Source: an uncultured Erysipelotrichaceae bacterium (GTDB lineage Bacteria > Bacillota_I > Bacilli_A > Erysipelotrichales > Erysipelotrichaceae). From it: 8,033 bases of DNA. The notes beneath the pieces are model-generated. The model saw only the letters and a list, made by a program, of their open reading frames with translations, searched no databases and was not told the origin of the DNA. The translations under genes were made by a program, and so were the position numbers. Of the stretch, positions 1 to 5,892 are shown piece by piece (position 1 is the first letter of the stretch; the number at the start of each line of letters is the position of its first letter). Location of the stretch: positions 1-8,033 of the forward strand of contig CALCFG010000156.1 in the NCBI GenBank assembly GCA_937900565.1. The letters are read 5' to 3'.

Positions 1-729
1 AATTGGATTATCATTAATTGATTTGCACACATTATCGATTAATTCTTTTTCTGGCGTTTGCCCAATTAATTGTTCAACAGTTTCTTTTAATAAATTAATG
101 GCACTAATCATAATAAATACTGAAACTGCCATTCCCATTAATCCATCAATATTAATGTTGAATAACAACAAACAGCCAATAGCAATCAATGATGCCAACG
201 TAATTAAAGAATCATTAAAACTATCTTGACTACTTGCCAATAATGTTGAATTATCAATGGCTTTACCACATGAAGCATAGAAAAATCCCATCCAAAGTTT
301 AACAATAATTGATCCAACTAAAACAATAATAGTAAATTGATCCACACTTAAATTGGTTGGATGCAATATTTTATCTAAGGATGATGATGCACACTCAAAA
401 CCAACAATTAATATAAACACAGCAATAACAAATGTTGCCACAAATTCAGCACGACCATGTCCAAATGGATGATCCTTATCCGCAGGTTTAGCGGCCATTT
501 TATATCCCCACATGCTAATTACACAGCTGGCACAATCGCTTAAATTATTCAATCCATCTGAAATAATTGTAATTGATCCACTAATAAATCCAACCAATGC
601 TTTAAATATAAAAAGTAACAAATTGCAACAAATCCCAATAAAACTAGCTTTTGTCCCAACTTGTTGTTTAGTTTTTCTGTTAGAAATATCTCCATTTCCA
701 ATTAATTTTTTAACTATCCACTTATTCAT
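1..729 (-). CDS. Cation diffusion facilitator (CDF) efflux transporter, manganese-type metal site, C-terminus cut by window edge
   Basis: This is an inner-membrane proton-coupled exporter of divalent metal. The frame is open from the ATG at 729 through the left edge (243 codons seen). CDF hallmarks are visible: the N-terminal G-x-K-A-S-F-x-G-I-x-x-N segment (25-36), TM2 with SDGLNNLSD (57-65), the HPFGHGR loop (87-93), and TM5 with SSQDSFNDS (166-174). The cytoplasmic C-terminal domain starts near residue 217 (TVEQLIGQTPEKEL) and is truncated. The transport site reads N61-x3-D65 in TM2 and D169-x3-D173 in TM5. From family knowledge, zinc exporters such as YiiP have D-x3-D and H-x3-D, whereas MntE-type manganese exporters have N/D/D/D. 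I therefore infer Mn(II) export. An in-frame stop at 748-750 leaves ATG 729 as the only good start. It is divergent from the CaCA gene across 87 bp. The family call is firm; the metal is an inference. Confidence 0.9.
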   Translation of the reverse strand, partial: MNKWIVKKLIGNGDISNRKTKQQVGTKASFIGICCNLLLFIFKALVGFISGSITIISDGLNNLSDCASCVISMWGYKMAAKPADKDHPFGHGRAEFVATFVIAVFILIVGFECASSSLDKILHPTNLSVDQFTIIVLVGSIIVKLWMGFFYASCGKAIDNSTLLASSQDSFNDSLITLASLIAIGCLLLFNINIDGLMGMAVSVFIMISAINLLKETVEQLIGQTPEKELIDNVCKSINDNPI

Positions 730-741
730 TCCTCTATTATA
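730..741 (-). promoter_or_regulatory. Candidate -10 box TATAAT placed 6 nt before the CDF start codon
   Basis: On the minus strand a perfect TATAAT (736-741) is followed by AGAGGA (730-735) and then the ATG at 729. Transcription normally begins about 7 nt after the -10 box, so the predicted start coincides with the A of the ATG. AGAGGA resembles a ribosome binding site but abuts the ATG with no spacing. I see no good -35 hexamer 16-18 bp upstream. A chance TATAAT in AT-rich DNA is possible. Confidence 0.4.
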
Positions 742-802
742 AAATAACTAAAAAAAGATATCACGAAAAGATTAAGCTATGATAAAGTATTACAACACGC
801 TT

Positions 803-811
803 AAAAGGAGG
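803..811 (+). promoter_or_regulatory. Ribosome binding site of the CaCA exchanger
   Basis: AAAAGGAGG ends 5 nt before the ATG at 817, a near-perfect Shine-Dalgarno sequence that fixes the start. Upstream, TATGAT (778-783) is a possible -10 box but lacks a recognisable -35. The 87-bp divergent spacer shows no stable hairpin of the kind expected for a metal riboswitch. Confidence 0.75.
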
Positions 812-816
812 CTTTA

Positions 817-1788
817 ATGAATTTTGCAACACTTGCAATTACCGTTACATTATTTACAATCGGTATTATTTTTATTGTTAAAGGTGGTGACTACTTCGTC
901 GATGCAGCCAGTTGGATTGCTGAAGTTAGTGGCATTCCAAAATTAATTATAGGAGCTACCGTTGTTTCCCTAGCTACTACATTACCAGAAATGTTAGTTT
1001 CAGTTATGGCAGCGTTGGATGGTAAGGTAGATATGTCCATAGGAAATGCAGTTGGTAGTGTAACTGCCAATGTTGGATTAATCATGGGAATATCATTAGT
1101 ATTTATCCCAAGTGTCATTCGCCGTAAAGATTATTTATTAAAATCAATTTTAATGTTAACCGCCGCATCAATTACTGTGTTATGTGGGCTAAGTGGTTCC
1201 ATTAGTTTACAATTTTGTATTCTGTTATTAATTATTTTTACCATCTTTATTGTTGAAAATGTTAAAGGTGCCATTCAAGGAAGTAAAAATAACCACGATG
1301 AACCCAAAGATCCAAATTTAAAAACACCGAACGCAATTCGCACTAATATCTTTAAATTTATCATTGGCACAATTGGTATCGTTGTTGGTGCTCAATTATT
1401 AGTTAATTCTGGTTCTGATTTAGCGCGCTTATTAGGAATTAGTGAACGTATCATTGGGGTTACATTAGTAGCTGTTGGCACATCCTTACCTGAATTAATC
1501 ACAACATTAACAGCGATTCGTAAAAAACAAGCATCTTTATCTGTGGGCAACATCATAGGCGCAAACATCTTAGATTTAACCTTGATTATGCCAATAGCTT
1601 CCATTATTACTGGTAAAGCCTTACCCGTAGCATCCAACAGCGCTATGGTAGATTTACCCGCATGCTTGCTTGTATCATGTGTGGCATTAATTCCAACACT
1701 TATTACCCAAAAATTTGCAAAATGGCAAGGATATTTATTATTGATTCTTTATGGAATCTACGTTTATGTCACTTGTTTTGCCCTATAA
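817..1788 (+). CDS. Calcium/sodium antiporter family (CaCA, YrbG-like) membrane exchanger
   Basis: This inner-membrane exchanger couples cation export to sodium or proton entry. The 323 residues contain the two inverted alpha-repeats that define CaCA proteins. The first has GATVVSLATTLPE (46-58) and GNAVGSVTAN (76-85). The second has GVTLVAVGTSLPE (214-226) and GNIIGANILD (244-253). The glutamates E58 and E226 of the two LPE motifs are the expected ion ligands. Each repeat has about five hydrophobic helices. Between them lies a short polar loop (about 154-176, rich in Asn, Asp and Lys), the usual hinge in bacterial members of about 320 residues. The GSNIFN signature is modified: GSVTAN in repeat 1 and GANILD in repeat 2, where Asn becomes Asp. 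The transported cation is therefore not certain to be calcium. The stop codon lies inside the terminator palindrome. The neighbouring divergent gene is also a metal exporter, but shared regulation is not shown. Confidence 0.92.
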   Translation: MNFATLAITVTLFTIGIIFIVKGGDYFVDAASWIAEVSGIPKLIIGATVVSLATTLPEMLVSVMAALDGKVDMSIGNAVGSVTANVGLIMGISLVFIPSVIRRKDYLLKSILMLTAASITVLCGLSGSISLQFCILLLIIFTIFIVENVKGAIQGSKNNHDEPKDPNLKTPNAIRTNIFKFIIGTIGIVVGAQLLVNSGSDLARLLGISERIIGVTLVAVGTSLPELITTLTAIRKKQASLSVGNIIGANILDLTLIMPIASIITGKALPVASNSAMVDLPACLLVSCVALIPTLITQKFAKWQGYLLLILYGIYVYVTCFAL

Positions 1789-1818
1789 TGGTTAACCATT
1801 ATAGGGTTTTATTTTTTT
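1781..1818 (+). terminator. Rho-independent terminator made from a perfect 26-bp palindrome
   Basis: CCCTATAATGG (1781-1791), loop TTAA (1792-1795) and CCATTATAGGG (1796-1806) form an 11-bp perfect stem, followed by TTTTATTTTTTT (1807-1818). It ends the CaCA transcript. The TAA stop of the CaCA gene (1786-1788) and that of the convergent membrane-protein gene (1792-1794) both lie inside it. In the opposite direction the hairpin is followed by CAAAACAAG rather than a T-run, so it probably terminates well only on the plus strand. Confidence 0.9.
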
Positions 1819-2352
1819 ACTTAATGCACTAATCATTTGTTTTCGATTTATTAAATAGAATATATCATTCATCCCAAAGCTGTAAGTAATAAATAAGATA
1901 CTCGCAAAACGAACCCTCGTTGCATTAACACTTAATTGATAAAAAAAGAAATCATTTACTGGTAAAATACAAGCTATTAATGCAAAAACCAGAGTTACAA
2001 ATAAACTAATTTCAGCCACTTGCATTAATGCAACCCGTAGTATGTTATCTTTACGTGCATTAATCCAATAGATGGTCCAAACATAACTATGCATAGCAAA
2101 TATTAACGCTAATGAAATAACCCATTGATTAAATAATAAGTAATAACTCACTATTACAATGTTTAATACACTAAGTCCCACTTTTAAGGCTTGCTTAATT
2201 TGTTGCCAGTTTTTAGCTACACACCAACTACTTCCCAACATTAAACCAATCGAAATAAAAATTGCCGCTTTACTTTGGCCATTAATTGCCATCCCTAAAC
2301 TTAATACACTCAATATTCCACTCACATCAACCAATACTTTTCTTTCCATCAT
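1792..2352 (-). CDS. Hypothetical polytopic membrane protein, possible target of the adjacent WYL regulator
   Basis: I do not recognise this protein securely. The 186 residues from MMERKVLVDV form about six hydrophobic segments (roughly 6-23, 28-46, 57-74, 78-97, 112-131, 147-168). The C-terminus is short and basic (RKQMISALSKKIKP), which suggests a cytoplasmic end. Size and pattern recall small YgjV-like inner-membrane proteins, but I see no diagnostic motif. The frame is open back to an ATG at 2415. I prefer 2352 because AAAGG lies 5 nt upstream, a TATACT box sits 22-34 bp upstream, and the extra 21 residues (MFLTLFKNPA...) would run through the promoter and palindrome. The 2415 ATG has its own weak AGGA, so it is not excluded. 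The gene converges on the CaCA gene and is divergent from the WYL regulator. No function can be given. Confidence 0.72.
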   Translation of the reverse strand: MMERKVLVDVSGILSVLSLGMAINGQSKAAIFISIGLMLGSSWCVAKNWQQIKQALKVGLSVLNIVIVSYYLLFNQWVISLALIFAMHSYVWTIYWINARKDNILRVALMQVAEISLFVTLVFALIACILPVNDFFFYQLSVNATRVRFASILFITYSFGMNDIFYLINRKQMISALSKKIKPYNG

Positions 2353-2380
2353 GATTACCTTTAACCTTTCATGTGCCAAA

Positions 2381-2386
2381 AGTATA
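2381..2386 (-). promoter_or_regulatory. Candidate -10 box of the membrane-protein gene
   Basis: Minus-strand TATACT, with predicted transcription start near 2374 and a leader of about 22 nt to the ATG at 2352. The position 17 bp upstream (2404-2409, CTAACG) is a poor -35 and lies inside the inverted repeat at 2401-2430. This suggests the promoter depends on, or is blocked by, a protein bound there. Confidence 0.4.
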
Positions 2387-2400
2387 GCGGGATTTTTAAA

Positions 2401-2430
2401 AAGCGTTAGGAACATTTCTTCCTAACGCTT
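2401..2430. promoter_or_regulatory. Perfect 12+12 inverted repeat between divergent genes, candidate operator
   Basis: AAGCGTTAGGAA (2401-2412), spacer CATTTC (2413-2418), TTCCTAACGCTT (2419-2430). It sits between the membrane-protein gene and the WYL regulator. It covers the expected -35 positions of both divergent promoters, and its last base is the first base of the regulator's TATAAT. A dimeric HTH protein bound here could control both genes, the simplest candidate being the WYL protein itself. On the minus strand it is followed by CTTTTT, so a terminator-like hairpin is the alternative. However, no gene ends here. Confidence 0.6.
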
Positions 2431-2435
2431 ATAAT
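2430..2435 (+). promoter_or_regulatory. Candidate -10 box TATAAT exactly 6 nt before the WYL regulator ATG
   Basis: TATAAT is followed by TATTTT (2436-2441) and then ATG at 2442. There is no Shine-Dalgarno sequence in this interval or within the palindrome just upstream. Transcription starting 7 nt after the -10 box would begin at the ATG, giving a leaderless mRNA. The position 17 bp upstream (TAGGAA) is a weak -35 inside the operator-like repeat. Confidence 0.5.
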
Positions 2436-2441
2436 TATTTT

Positions 2442-3422
2442 ATGAAATTAAATAATTCATTGCGATTGGTTTACCTAATCAACTACCTCAATCAACAAAG
2501 TGATGCATCCAATGTAAAAACCGGCAATGATATTGCCAATTATTTATACCCTTATTTTGGAGATATCAGTTTAAAAACAATTTATAAAGATATTGCAACA
2601 TTAAAAAACGCCAATTTTCCTATTGTTCAAGTCCATCAAAATAATCACCAAGGAGTTTATATGGCAAAAAACTGTCTGACATTAAGCGAATGTAAACTCA
2701 TTATGGACTCCTTAACCTCTAATACCTTTATCCCTAATAAAATAATGGCTGATATTTTAGACAAATTATCTCCATTAATTAAATCCAATGATTTAAAACT
2801 ATTAACAAGGCAACAATACATTCCCGGTAATCATGTCACTTCATTGGATATATCAAATACCATTACTATCTTAATGAAAGCCATTGATCAAAGGCGTACT
2901 ATTCAATTTCTCTATTTTGATATAGCTTACAAAAATACAAAACATTATCGAAAAAGTGGAAATTATTACTTATTGCAACCCTATTATATTTTCATTGCTA
3001 ACTCACGTTATTATGTCATTGGCTATGATCATAAACATCAAGCATTAGTGCATTACCGCTTAGACAAAATGGATCAAATACAATTAAATGATATAAATCA
3101 ATCCACTCCATTAATCGATTCGGTAAATAAACGCATTGAAACGAGTATTCATCTATTTACTGGAGAGTATTCCAATGTCGATTTTAGTATTCAAACCAAT
3201 TATTTATCTGTATTCGCAGATCAATTCAATGACCTTATGGTCATTGAAGCGAAGGAATCACGTTATCAAATTAATGTTACCTTACAAGTTAACAATGCAT
3301 TATTTGCATGGTTAACCCACTTTGATCCTCATGCTGTAACGCTGCTTGGCCCATATGACGTTAAACAACAATACATTAAATACCTACAATCCATTGTTAC
3401 TGCTTATCAAGATATGCCATAA
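2442..3422 (+). CDS. WYL-domain transcriptional regulator with N-terminal HTH
   Basis: This is a cytoplasmic DNA-binding regulator of the DeoR/WYL type, 326 residues, the normal size. The N-terminal winged HTH spans about 6-74, with recognition-helix region ISLKTIYKDIATLKNANFPI (42-61) and wing GVYMA (71-75). The WYL domain spans about 140-215: TIQFLYFD (153-160), QPYYIF (179-184), RYYVIGYD (189-196) and HYRLDKM (204-210). Here the W-Y-L core reads Y-Y-V. A C-terminal extension domain follows (about 235-325, ending in LLGPYDVKQQYIKYLQSIV). From family knowledge, WYL domains sense nucleic-acid or small-molecule ligands and many members act on neighbouring genes. The perfect inverted repeat and the divergent membrane-protein gene make local control and autoregulation a reasonable inference. 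ATG 2442 has no ribosome binding site; homology to the HTH begins within about five residues, so the start is probably correct. The 3' end overlaps mutY by 26 bp. Confidence 0.88.
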   Translation: MKLNNSLRLVYLINYLNQQSDASNVKTGNDIANYLYPYFGDISLKTIYKDIATLKNANFPIVQVHQNNHQGVYMAKNCLTLSECKLIMDSLTSNTFIPNKIMADILDKLSPLIKSNDLKLLTRQQYIPGNHVTSLDISNTITILMKAIDQRRTIQFLYFDIAYKNTKHYRKSGNYYLLQPYYIFIANSRYYVIGYDHKHQALVHYRLDKMDQIQLNDINQSTPLIDSVNKRIETSIHLFTGEYSNVDFSIQTNYLSVFADQFNDLMVIEAKESRYQINVTLQVNNALFAWLTHFDPHAVTLLGPYDVKQQYIKYLQSIVTAYQDMP

Positions 3423-4419
3423 GTAAATGGAGCTTATTTAATAATTTAATGTGCGCTACGATGAGTTTTTTTTGATTAATTAACTGTTGAATATCGATCC
3501 ATTCAGTGGTTTTCTCATCCAGTTTAAATGCAGGATCATATTGCAATAACCAAGTCTTATGGGAAAAAATATGTTTAACGATAGGATAATTTTTATTTAA
3601 TTTTGCCAGTTTGGTTGGTAAACGATAATACCCCGACAATAAGCCATCGTTATAGGGTGGCATTTCTATCGCTACTTTACCATCTTTTACAATAAAACCT
3701 ACAAGATAAGATTCGACAGGATTTACTTTCTTCGCCTTTTTCTTTGGATAAACTGTGGCATCCTCTTTTCCTTTACACCACTTACTTAAAGGACAACACT
3801 CACATTTAGGATTTGCTTTTGTGCATACTAATGCGCCCATTTCCATTAAAGCTTGATTTAATTGGCTCGATCTGCCATCAATTAACCAATTATCAACTTG
3901 GTTTCTAACGGATTTGGCAAAGGCAGCACTGCCTTGAATCAAGTCCAAGGCATTAAATCGTGCCACAACGCGATTGACATTCCCATCGATACTAGCTACC
4001 TTTTCATCAAAACAAATCGATGCAATCGCAGCAGCAATATATGGACCAACACCATTAACTTGTAACCATTGTTGATAAGTTGTCGGATAGTGATTTCCAT
4101 AATGCATCACAATATATTGTGCACCTTTTACAAGGTTAGTGGCACGATTGTAATAACCCAATCCATGCCATAAGGCATAGACATCCTGTATTTCTGCTTT
4201 TGCTAAATCCGCAATGGTTGGATATTTTTCCATCCAACGTGAATAATACGGTAACATCGTCGCAATTTGCGTTTGTTGCGCCATTACTTCCGATACCCAT
4301 ATCCAATAAGGATCTTTCGTACGACGAAAGATTAAATCCCGTTTATTCGTTTTATACCACATTAAAATGTTTTCAACCTGTTCATTTCGCATGCCCATAA
4401 TTTTACCATTAATTCTCAA
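3397..4419 (-). CDS. mutY: A/G-specific adenine DNA glycosylase MutY
   Basis: MutY removes adenine mispaired with 8-oxoguanine during base-excision repair. From the TTG start the protein has 340 residues, close to the family norm. The catalytic glutamate is E44 in VSEVMAQQTQ. GLGYYNRATNL is at 86-96. The helix-hairpin-helix contains VNGVGPYIAAA (121-131). The catalytic aspartate is D145 in SIDGNVNRVVAR. The 4Fe-4S loop is C199-x6-C206-x2-C209-x5-C215. A C-terminal NUDIX-like 8-oxoG-sensing domain (about 234-335) carries the FSH motif F285-S286-H287. The usual LPWR before the catalytic helix reads LIFR (29-32), a mild divergence. TTG at 4419 is preferred because GGGTGGAG lies 7 nt upstream; ATGs at 4398 and 4392 lack a good site. 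It overlaps the WYL gene tail to tail, with no clear terminator between them. Confidence 0.96.
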   Translation of the reverse strand: MRINGKIMGMRNEQVENILMWYKTNKRDLIFRRTKDPYWIWVSEVMAQQTQIATMLPYYSRWMEKYPTIADLAKAEIQDVYALWHGLGYYNRATNLVKGAQYIVMHYGNHYPTTYQQWLQVNGVGPYIAAAIASICFDEKVASIDGNVNRVVARFNALDLIQGSAAFAKSVRNQVDNWLIDGRSSQLNQALMEMGALVCTKANPKCECCPLSKWCKGKEDATVYPKKKAKKVNPVESYLVGFIVKDGKVAIEMPPYNDGLLSGYYRLPTKLAKLNKNYPIVKHIFSHKTWLLQYDPAFKLDEKTTEWIDIQQLINQKKLIVAHIKLLNKLHLLMAYLDKQ

Positions 4420-4426
4420 AAGAAAG

Positions 4427-4434
4427 CTCCACCC
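4427..4434 (-). promoter_or_regulatory. Ribosome binding site supporting the TTG start of mutY
   Basis: On the minus strand GGGTGGAG is followed by CTTTCTT and then TTG at 4419, a spacing of 7 nt. The downstream in-frame ATGs (4398 and 4392) are preceded only by A/T-rich codons, so this site decides in favour of the unusual TTG start. Confidence 0.65.
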
Positions 4435-4456
4435 TTTGCGTGCGATATAAATTTTG

Positions 4457-4462
4457 ATTATA
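4457..4462 (-). promoter_or_regulatory. Candidate mutY -10 box
   Basis: Perfect minus-strand TATAAT with a predicted transcription start near 4450, giving a leader of about 31 nt that includes the ribosome binding site. The -35 at 17 bp reads ATTAAA and is weak. Other TATA-like runs occur in this AT-rich stretch, so the exact box is uncertain. Confidence 0.4.
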
Positions 4463-4540
4463 TGTTTCTTTTATAGTCATTTAATTTTTATTATGTTATA
4501 AAAGATTTGAATTAAAATATATATTGTAAATATCGATTAT

Positions 4541-4912
4541 AACAAATCAAACCATACAATTTATAAGTGTACATATCATAGAGTTTTTTGTACTAAATAT
4601 AGAAGATCAATATTAAAGATGGTGTTGATACAAAGTTCAAAGAATTAGTTTATGAATTTACTAATAAAAAGGAATTCGAAATATTTGAAATAGAAGTTAT
4701 GCCGAATCATACTCATTTGTTAGTTAGTTTATACCCAGGATATGTACCACTCGATATAGTAAATCAACTTAAATAACATACAGCGAAAGTTTTAAAGCAA
4801 ATGTATCCAGATATTAAAAAAAGAGTTCACTACATTATGGACTAGAAGTTGTTTTATTTACACAATTGGTGGTGCGCCATTAGAAATTGTTAATGAGTTT
4901 AAAAAAAATTAA
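4541..4912 (+). pseudogene. Degenerate IS200/IS605-family TnpA (HUH Y1 transposase)
   Basis: Stitching frames together recovers most of a small single-strand transposase. The first frame reads NKSNHTIYKCTYHRVFCTKYRR (in part), from 4541 to about 4618. A shift at 4616-4618 gives DGVDTKFKELVYEF and then VMPNHTHLLVS, with the HUH pair H-T-H at 4708-4716. An in-frame TAA at 4774-4776 follows. A second shift near 4830 gives LWTRSCFIYTIGGAPLEIVNEF, ending at a stop at 4910. These blocks match the family order: YHxVFCxKYRR, MPNHxHLL, LWTxSYFV, GGAPLE. The catalytic tyrosine expected after the GGAPLE block appears as Phe (codon 4898-4900), and no start codon is left. The copy has two frameshifts, one stop and a lost nucleophile, so it is inactive. 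No TnpB homologue can be read downstream. Confidence 0.85.
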
Positions 4913-5228
4913 AGATACTAAAAATATTATGCTGAAACTAAGATTAAAGTATTTAATAGGTTTGTTAACAAGCATAATGCATTAATCGATAATTCGAAAA
5001 TAGAAAAACAACTTGGTCATAAGTTTCCATGTTGTCTGGGAATTTAAATATTTCTAAAGGGTTTAGACTCAACTCACGATAGTTAAATAGCACATTAGTG
5101 CTTAGATATAAGCATAAGTTTACATAACTATCCGAATTGTTCTAATAACTATAAAGTTTGATATATCAATAAGCCGTTTTATAGCCGCAGTAGTGAGGCA
5201 GTAATTCTTTATAGCTGAATAAAACCTC

Positions 5229-5247
5229 CACTTTTTGTCAAAAAGTG
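5229..5247. repeat. Inverted repeat CACTTTTT-GTC-AAAAAGTG
   Basis: Arms 5229-5236 and 5240-5247 are perfect 8-bp complements around a GTC loop. CTC before and CGAG after allow three more pairs with one bulged C. It is a compact hairpin about 300 bp downstream of the TnpA remnant. IS200/IS605 elements carry subterminal hairpins, so it could mark the old right end. A leftover terminator is equally possible, although no clean T-run follows. Confidence 0.5.
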
Positions 5248-5330
5248 CGAGTGCAATCAGAATTACATTTGTAATTGTTTTGTAAAAGAAGATATCGAAT
5301 CATGTATAAATTTTAATGATAATTTCTAAC

Positions 5331-5382
5331 AGCGACCAAAACCAATGATATATAAAAATACACAGGTTTTGTAGGTAGCGAC
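5331..5382. repeat. Inverted repeat CAAAACC/GGTTTTG with flanking AGCGAC direct repeats
   Basis: CAAAACC (5337-5343) pairs with GGTTTTG (5365-5371) across 21 nt. AGCGAC occurs at 5331-5336 just outside the left arm and again at 5377-5382 beyond the right arm. The arrangement could be a footprint of an excised or decayed element, or chance. No gene is attached to it. Confidence 0.35.
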
Positions 5383-5481
5383 ACCAAATAGAAATCCAAA
5401 ACAACTCCTTTTTTTGCATATTTTTGTTTAATTTTAGTTCGTACAATACTAATTATCGTAACTTTTAATTCGATAAAATAT

Positions 5482-5510
5482 TTGTCTCAAAAATTAAATA
5501 ATTGTCTTAA
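5482..5510 (+). repeat. Tandem TTGTCT(C/T)AA direct repeats upstream of the HTH pseudogene
   Basis: TTGTCTCAA (5482-5490) and TTGTCTTAA (5502-5510) start 20 bp apart, close to two helical turns, and end 30 bp before the ATG at 5540. This is a plausible former binding site for a regulator of that gene. Spacing and position are the only support. Confidence 0.3.
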
Positions 5511-5539
5511 ATTTAGAATTCAGACTTTCGAGGTGCATT

Positions 5540-5892
5540 ATGATTTATATTAAAGGCTTTACCAATGATATTTTAGAATTAGAAGAAAATTTAAATTTCT
5601 TTAAAAAACGGAATTGATATTAAATTAAATAACGATGAGAAACAAATAATGTCACAATTATTCTAAAACCTGATGTTATCAAACGTATAATTAAGCGTGG
5701 TGGGCGCGATACAAAAAACACAATCCAAAAGTATAAGATTGATGAAGTTTATAAATAAGAGAAACATCTTCCGATAAAGAAATATATGAAAAACTCGAAT
5801 TAAGCAAAGCAACCTATTATCGGCGTTTAAAACAAGCCCAAAAATTAATTGCAGATCTTGGAGAAGATGCAGCTAAAGACATTTACTTTTAG
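5540..5892 (+). pseudogene. Frameshifted small helix-turn-helix protein (unnamed family)
   Basis: ATG 5540 follows GAGGTG (5530-5535) with 4-nt spacing. Three frames must be joined to recover about 117 residues. Residues MIYIKGFTNDILELEENLNF run in the first frame. A shift in the A-run near 5602-5610 gives GIDIKLNNDEKQI. A shift back near 5650 gives VTIILKPDVIKRIIKRGGRD and KNTIQKYKIDEVYK. A shift at about 5752-5757 gives RETSSDKEIYEKLELSKATY followed by YRRLKQAQKLIADLGEDAAK, ending at TAG 5890-5892. The C-terminal part is a clear HTH (helix EIYEKL, turn ELS, recognition helix KATYYRRLKQAQ). The N-terminal half is mixed beta/alpha with a notable IKRGGRD. The reading restored by these small shifts is smooth, so decay is recent. 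I cannot name the family; a mobile-element or phage-type DNA-binding protein would fit the surroundings. Confidence 0.68.

Larger units (their letters stand above)
4913..5539. other. Gene-free AT-rich stretch with a short open fragment and small inverted repeats
   Basis: No intact gene is visible in about 630 bp. Codons 4922-5044 stay open in the frame of the TnpA C-terminus and read KYYAETKIKVFNRFVNKHNA and onward to FPCCLGI; I cannot assign this. Another broken stretch in the same frame, about 5120-5330, reads YINKPFYSRSSEAVIL and later a Cys-rich KKCECNQNYICNC. It could be remains of a zinc-ribbon protein, but stops interrupt it. Small hairpins lie at 5229-5247 and 5337-5371. TTGTCT direct repeats are present at 5482-5510, just ahead of the HTH pseudogene. 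I read the whole as decayed mobile DNA. Confidence 0.55.

Noticed and set aside
512..742. Plus-strand reading frame of 76 codons
   Set aside because: Shadow of the CDF gene, whose motifs are unmistakable on the minus strand.
730..816. Manganese (yybP-ykoY) riboswitch between the CDF and CaCA genes
   Set aside because: The spacer is only 87 bp, with no paired elements or conserved loops visible; the CDF promoter candidate leaves no leader at all.
2159..2425. Plus-strand reading frame of 88 codons over the membrane-protein gene
   Set aside because: Antisense shadow without a ribosome binding site; the minus strand has the coherent membrane protein with a promoter and Shine-Dalgarno.
2401..2430. 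Rho-independent terminator
   Set aside because: The hairpin lies between two gene starts, not ends, and on the plus strand it leads into TATAATTATTTT and a start codon; the operator reading explains its place better.
4913..5539. TnpB nuclease or guide RNA of an IS605-type element
   Set aside because: No RuvC or zinc-finger motifs of TnpB can be read in any frame, and the only hairpins are short; there is no basis for a guide RNA.
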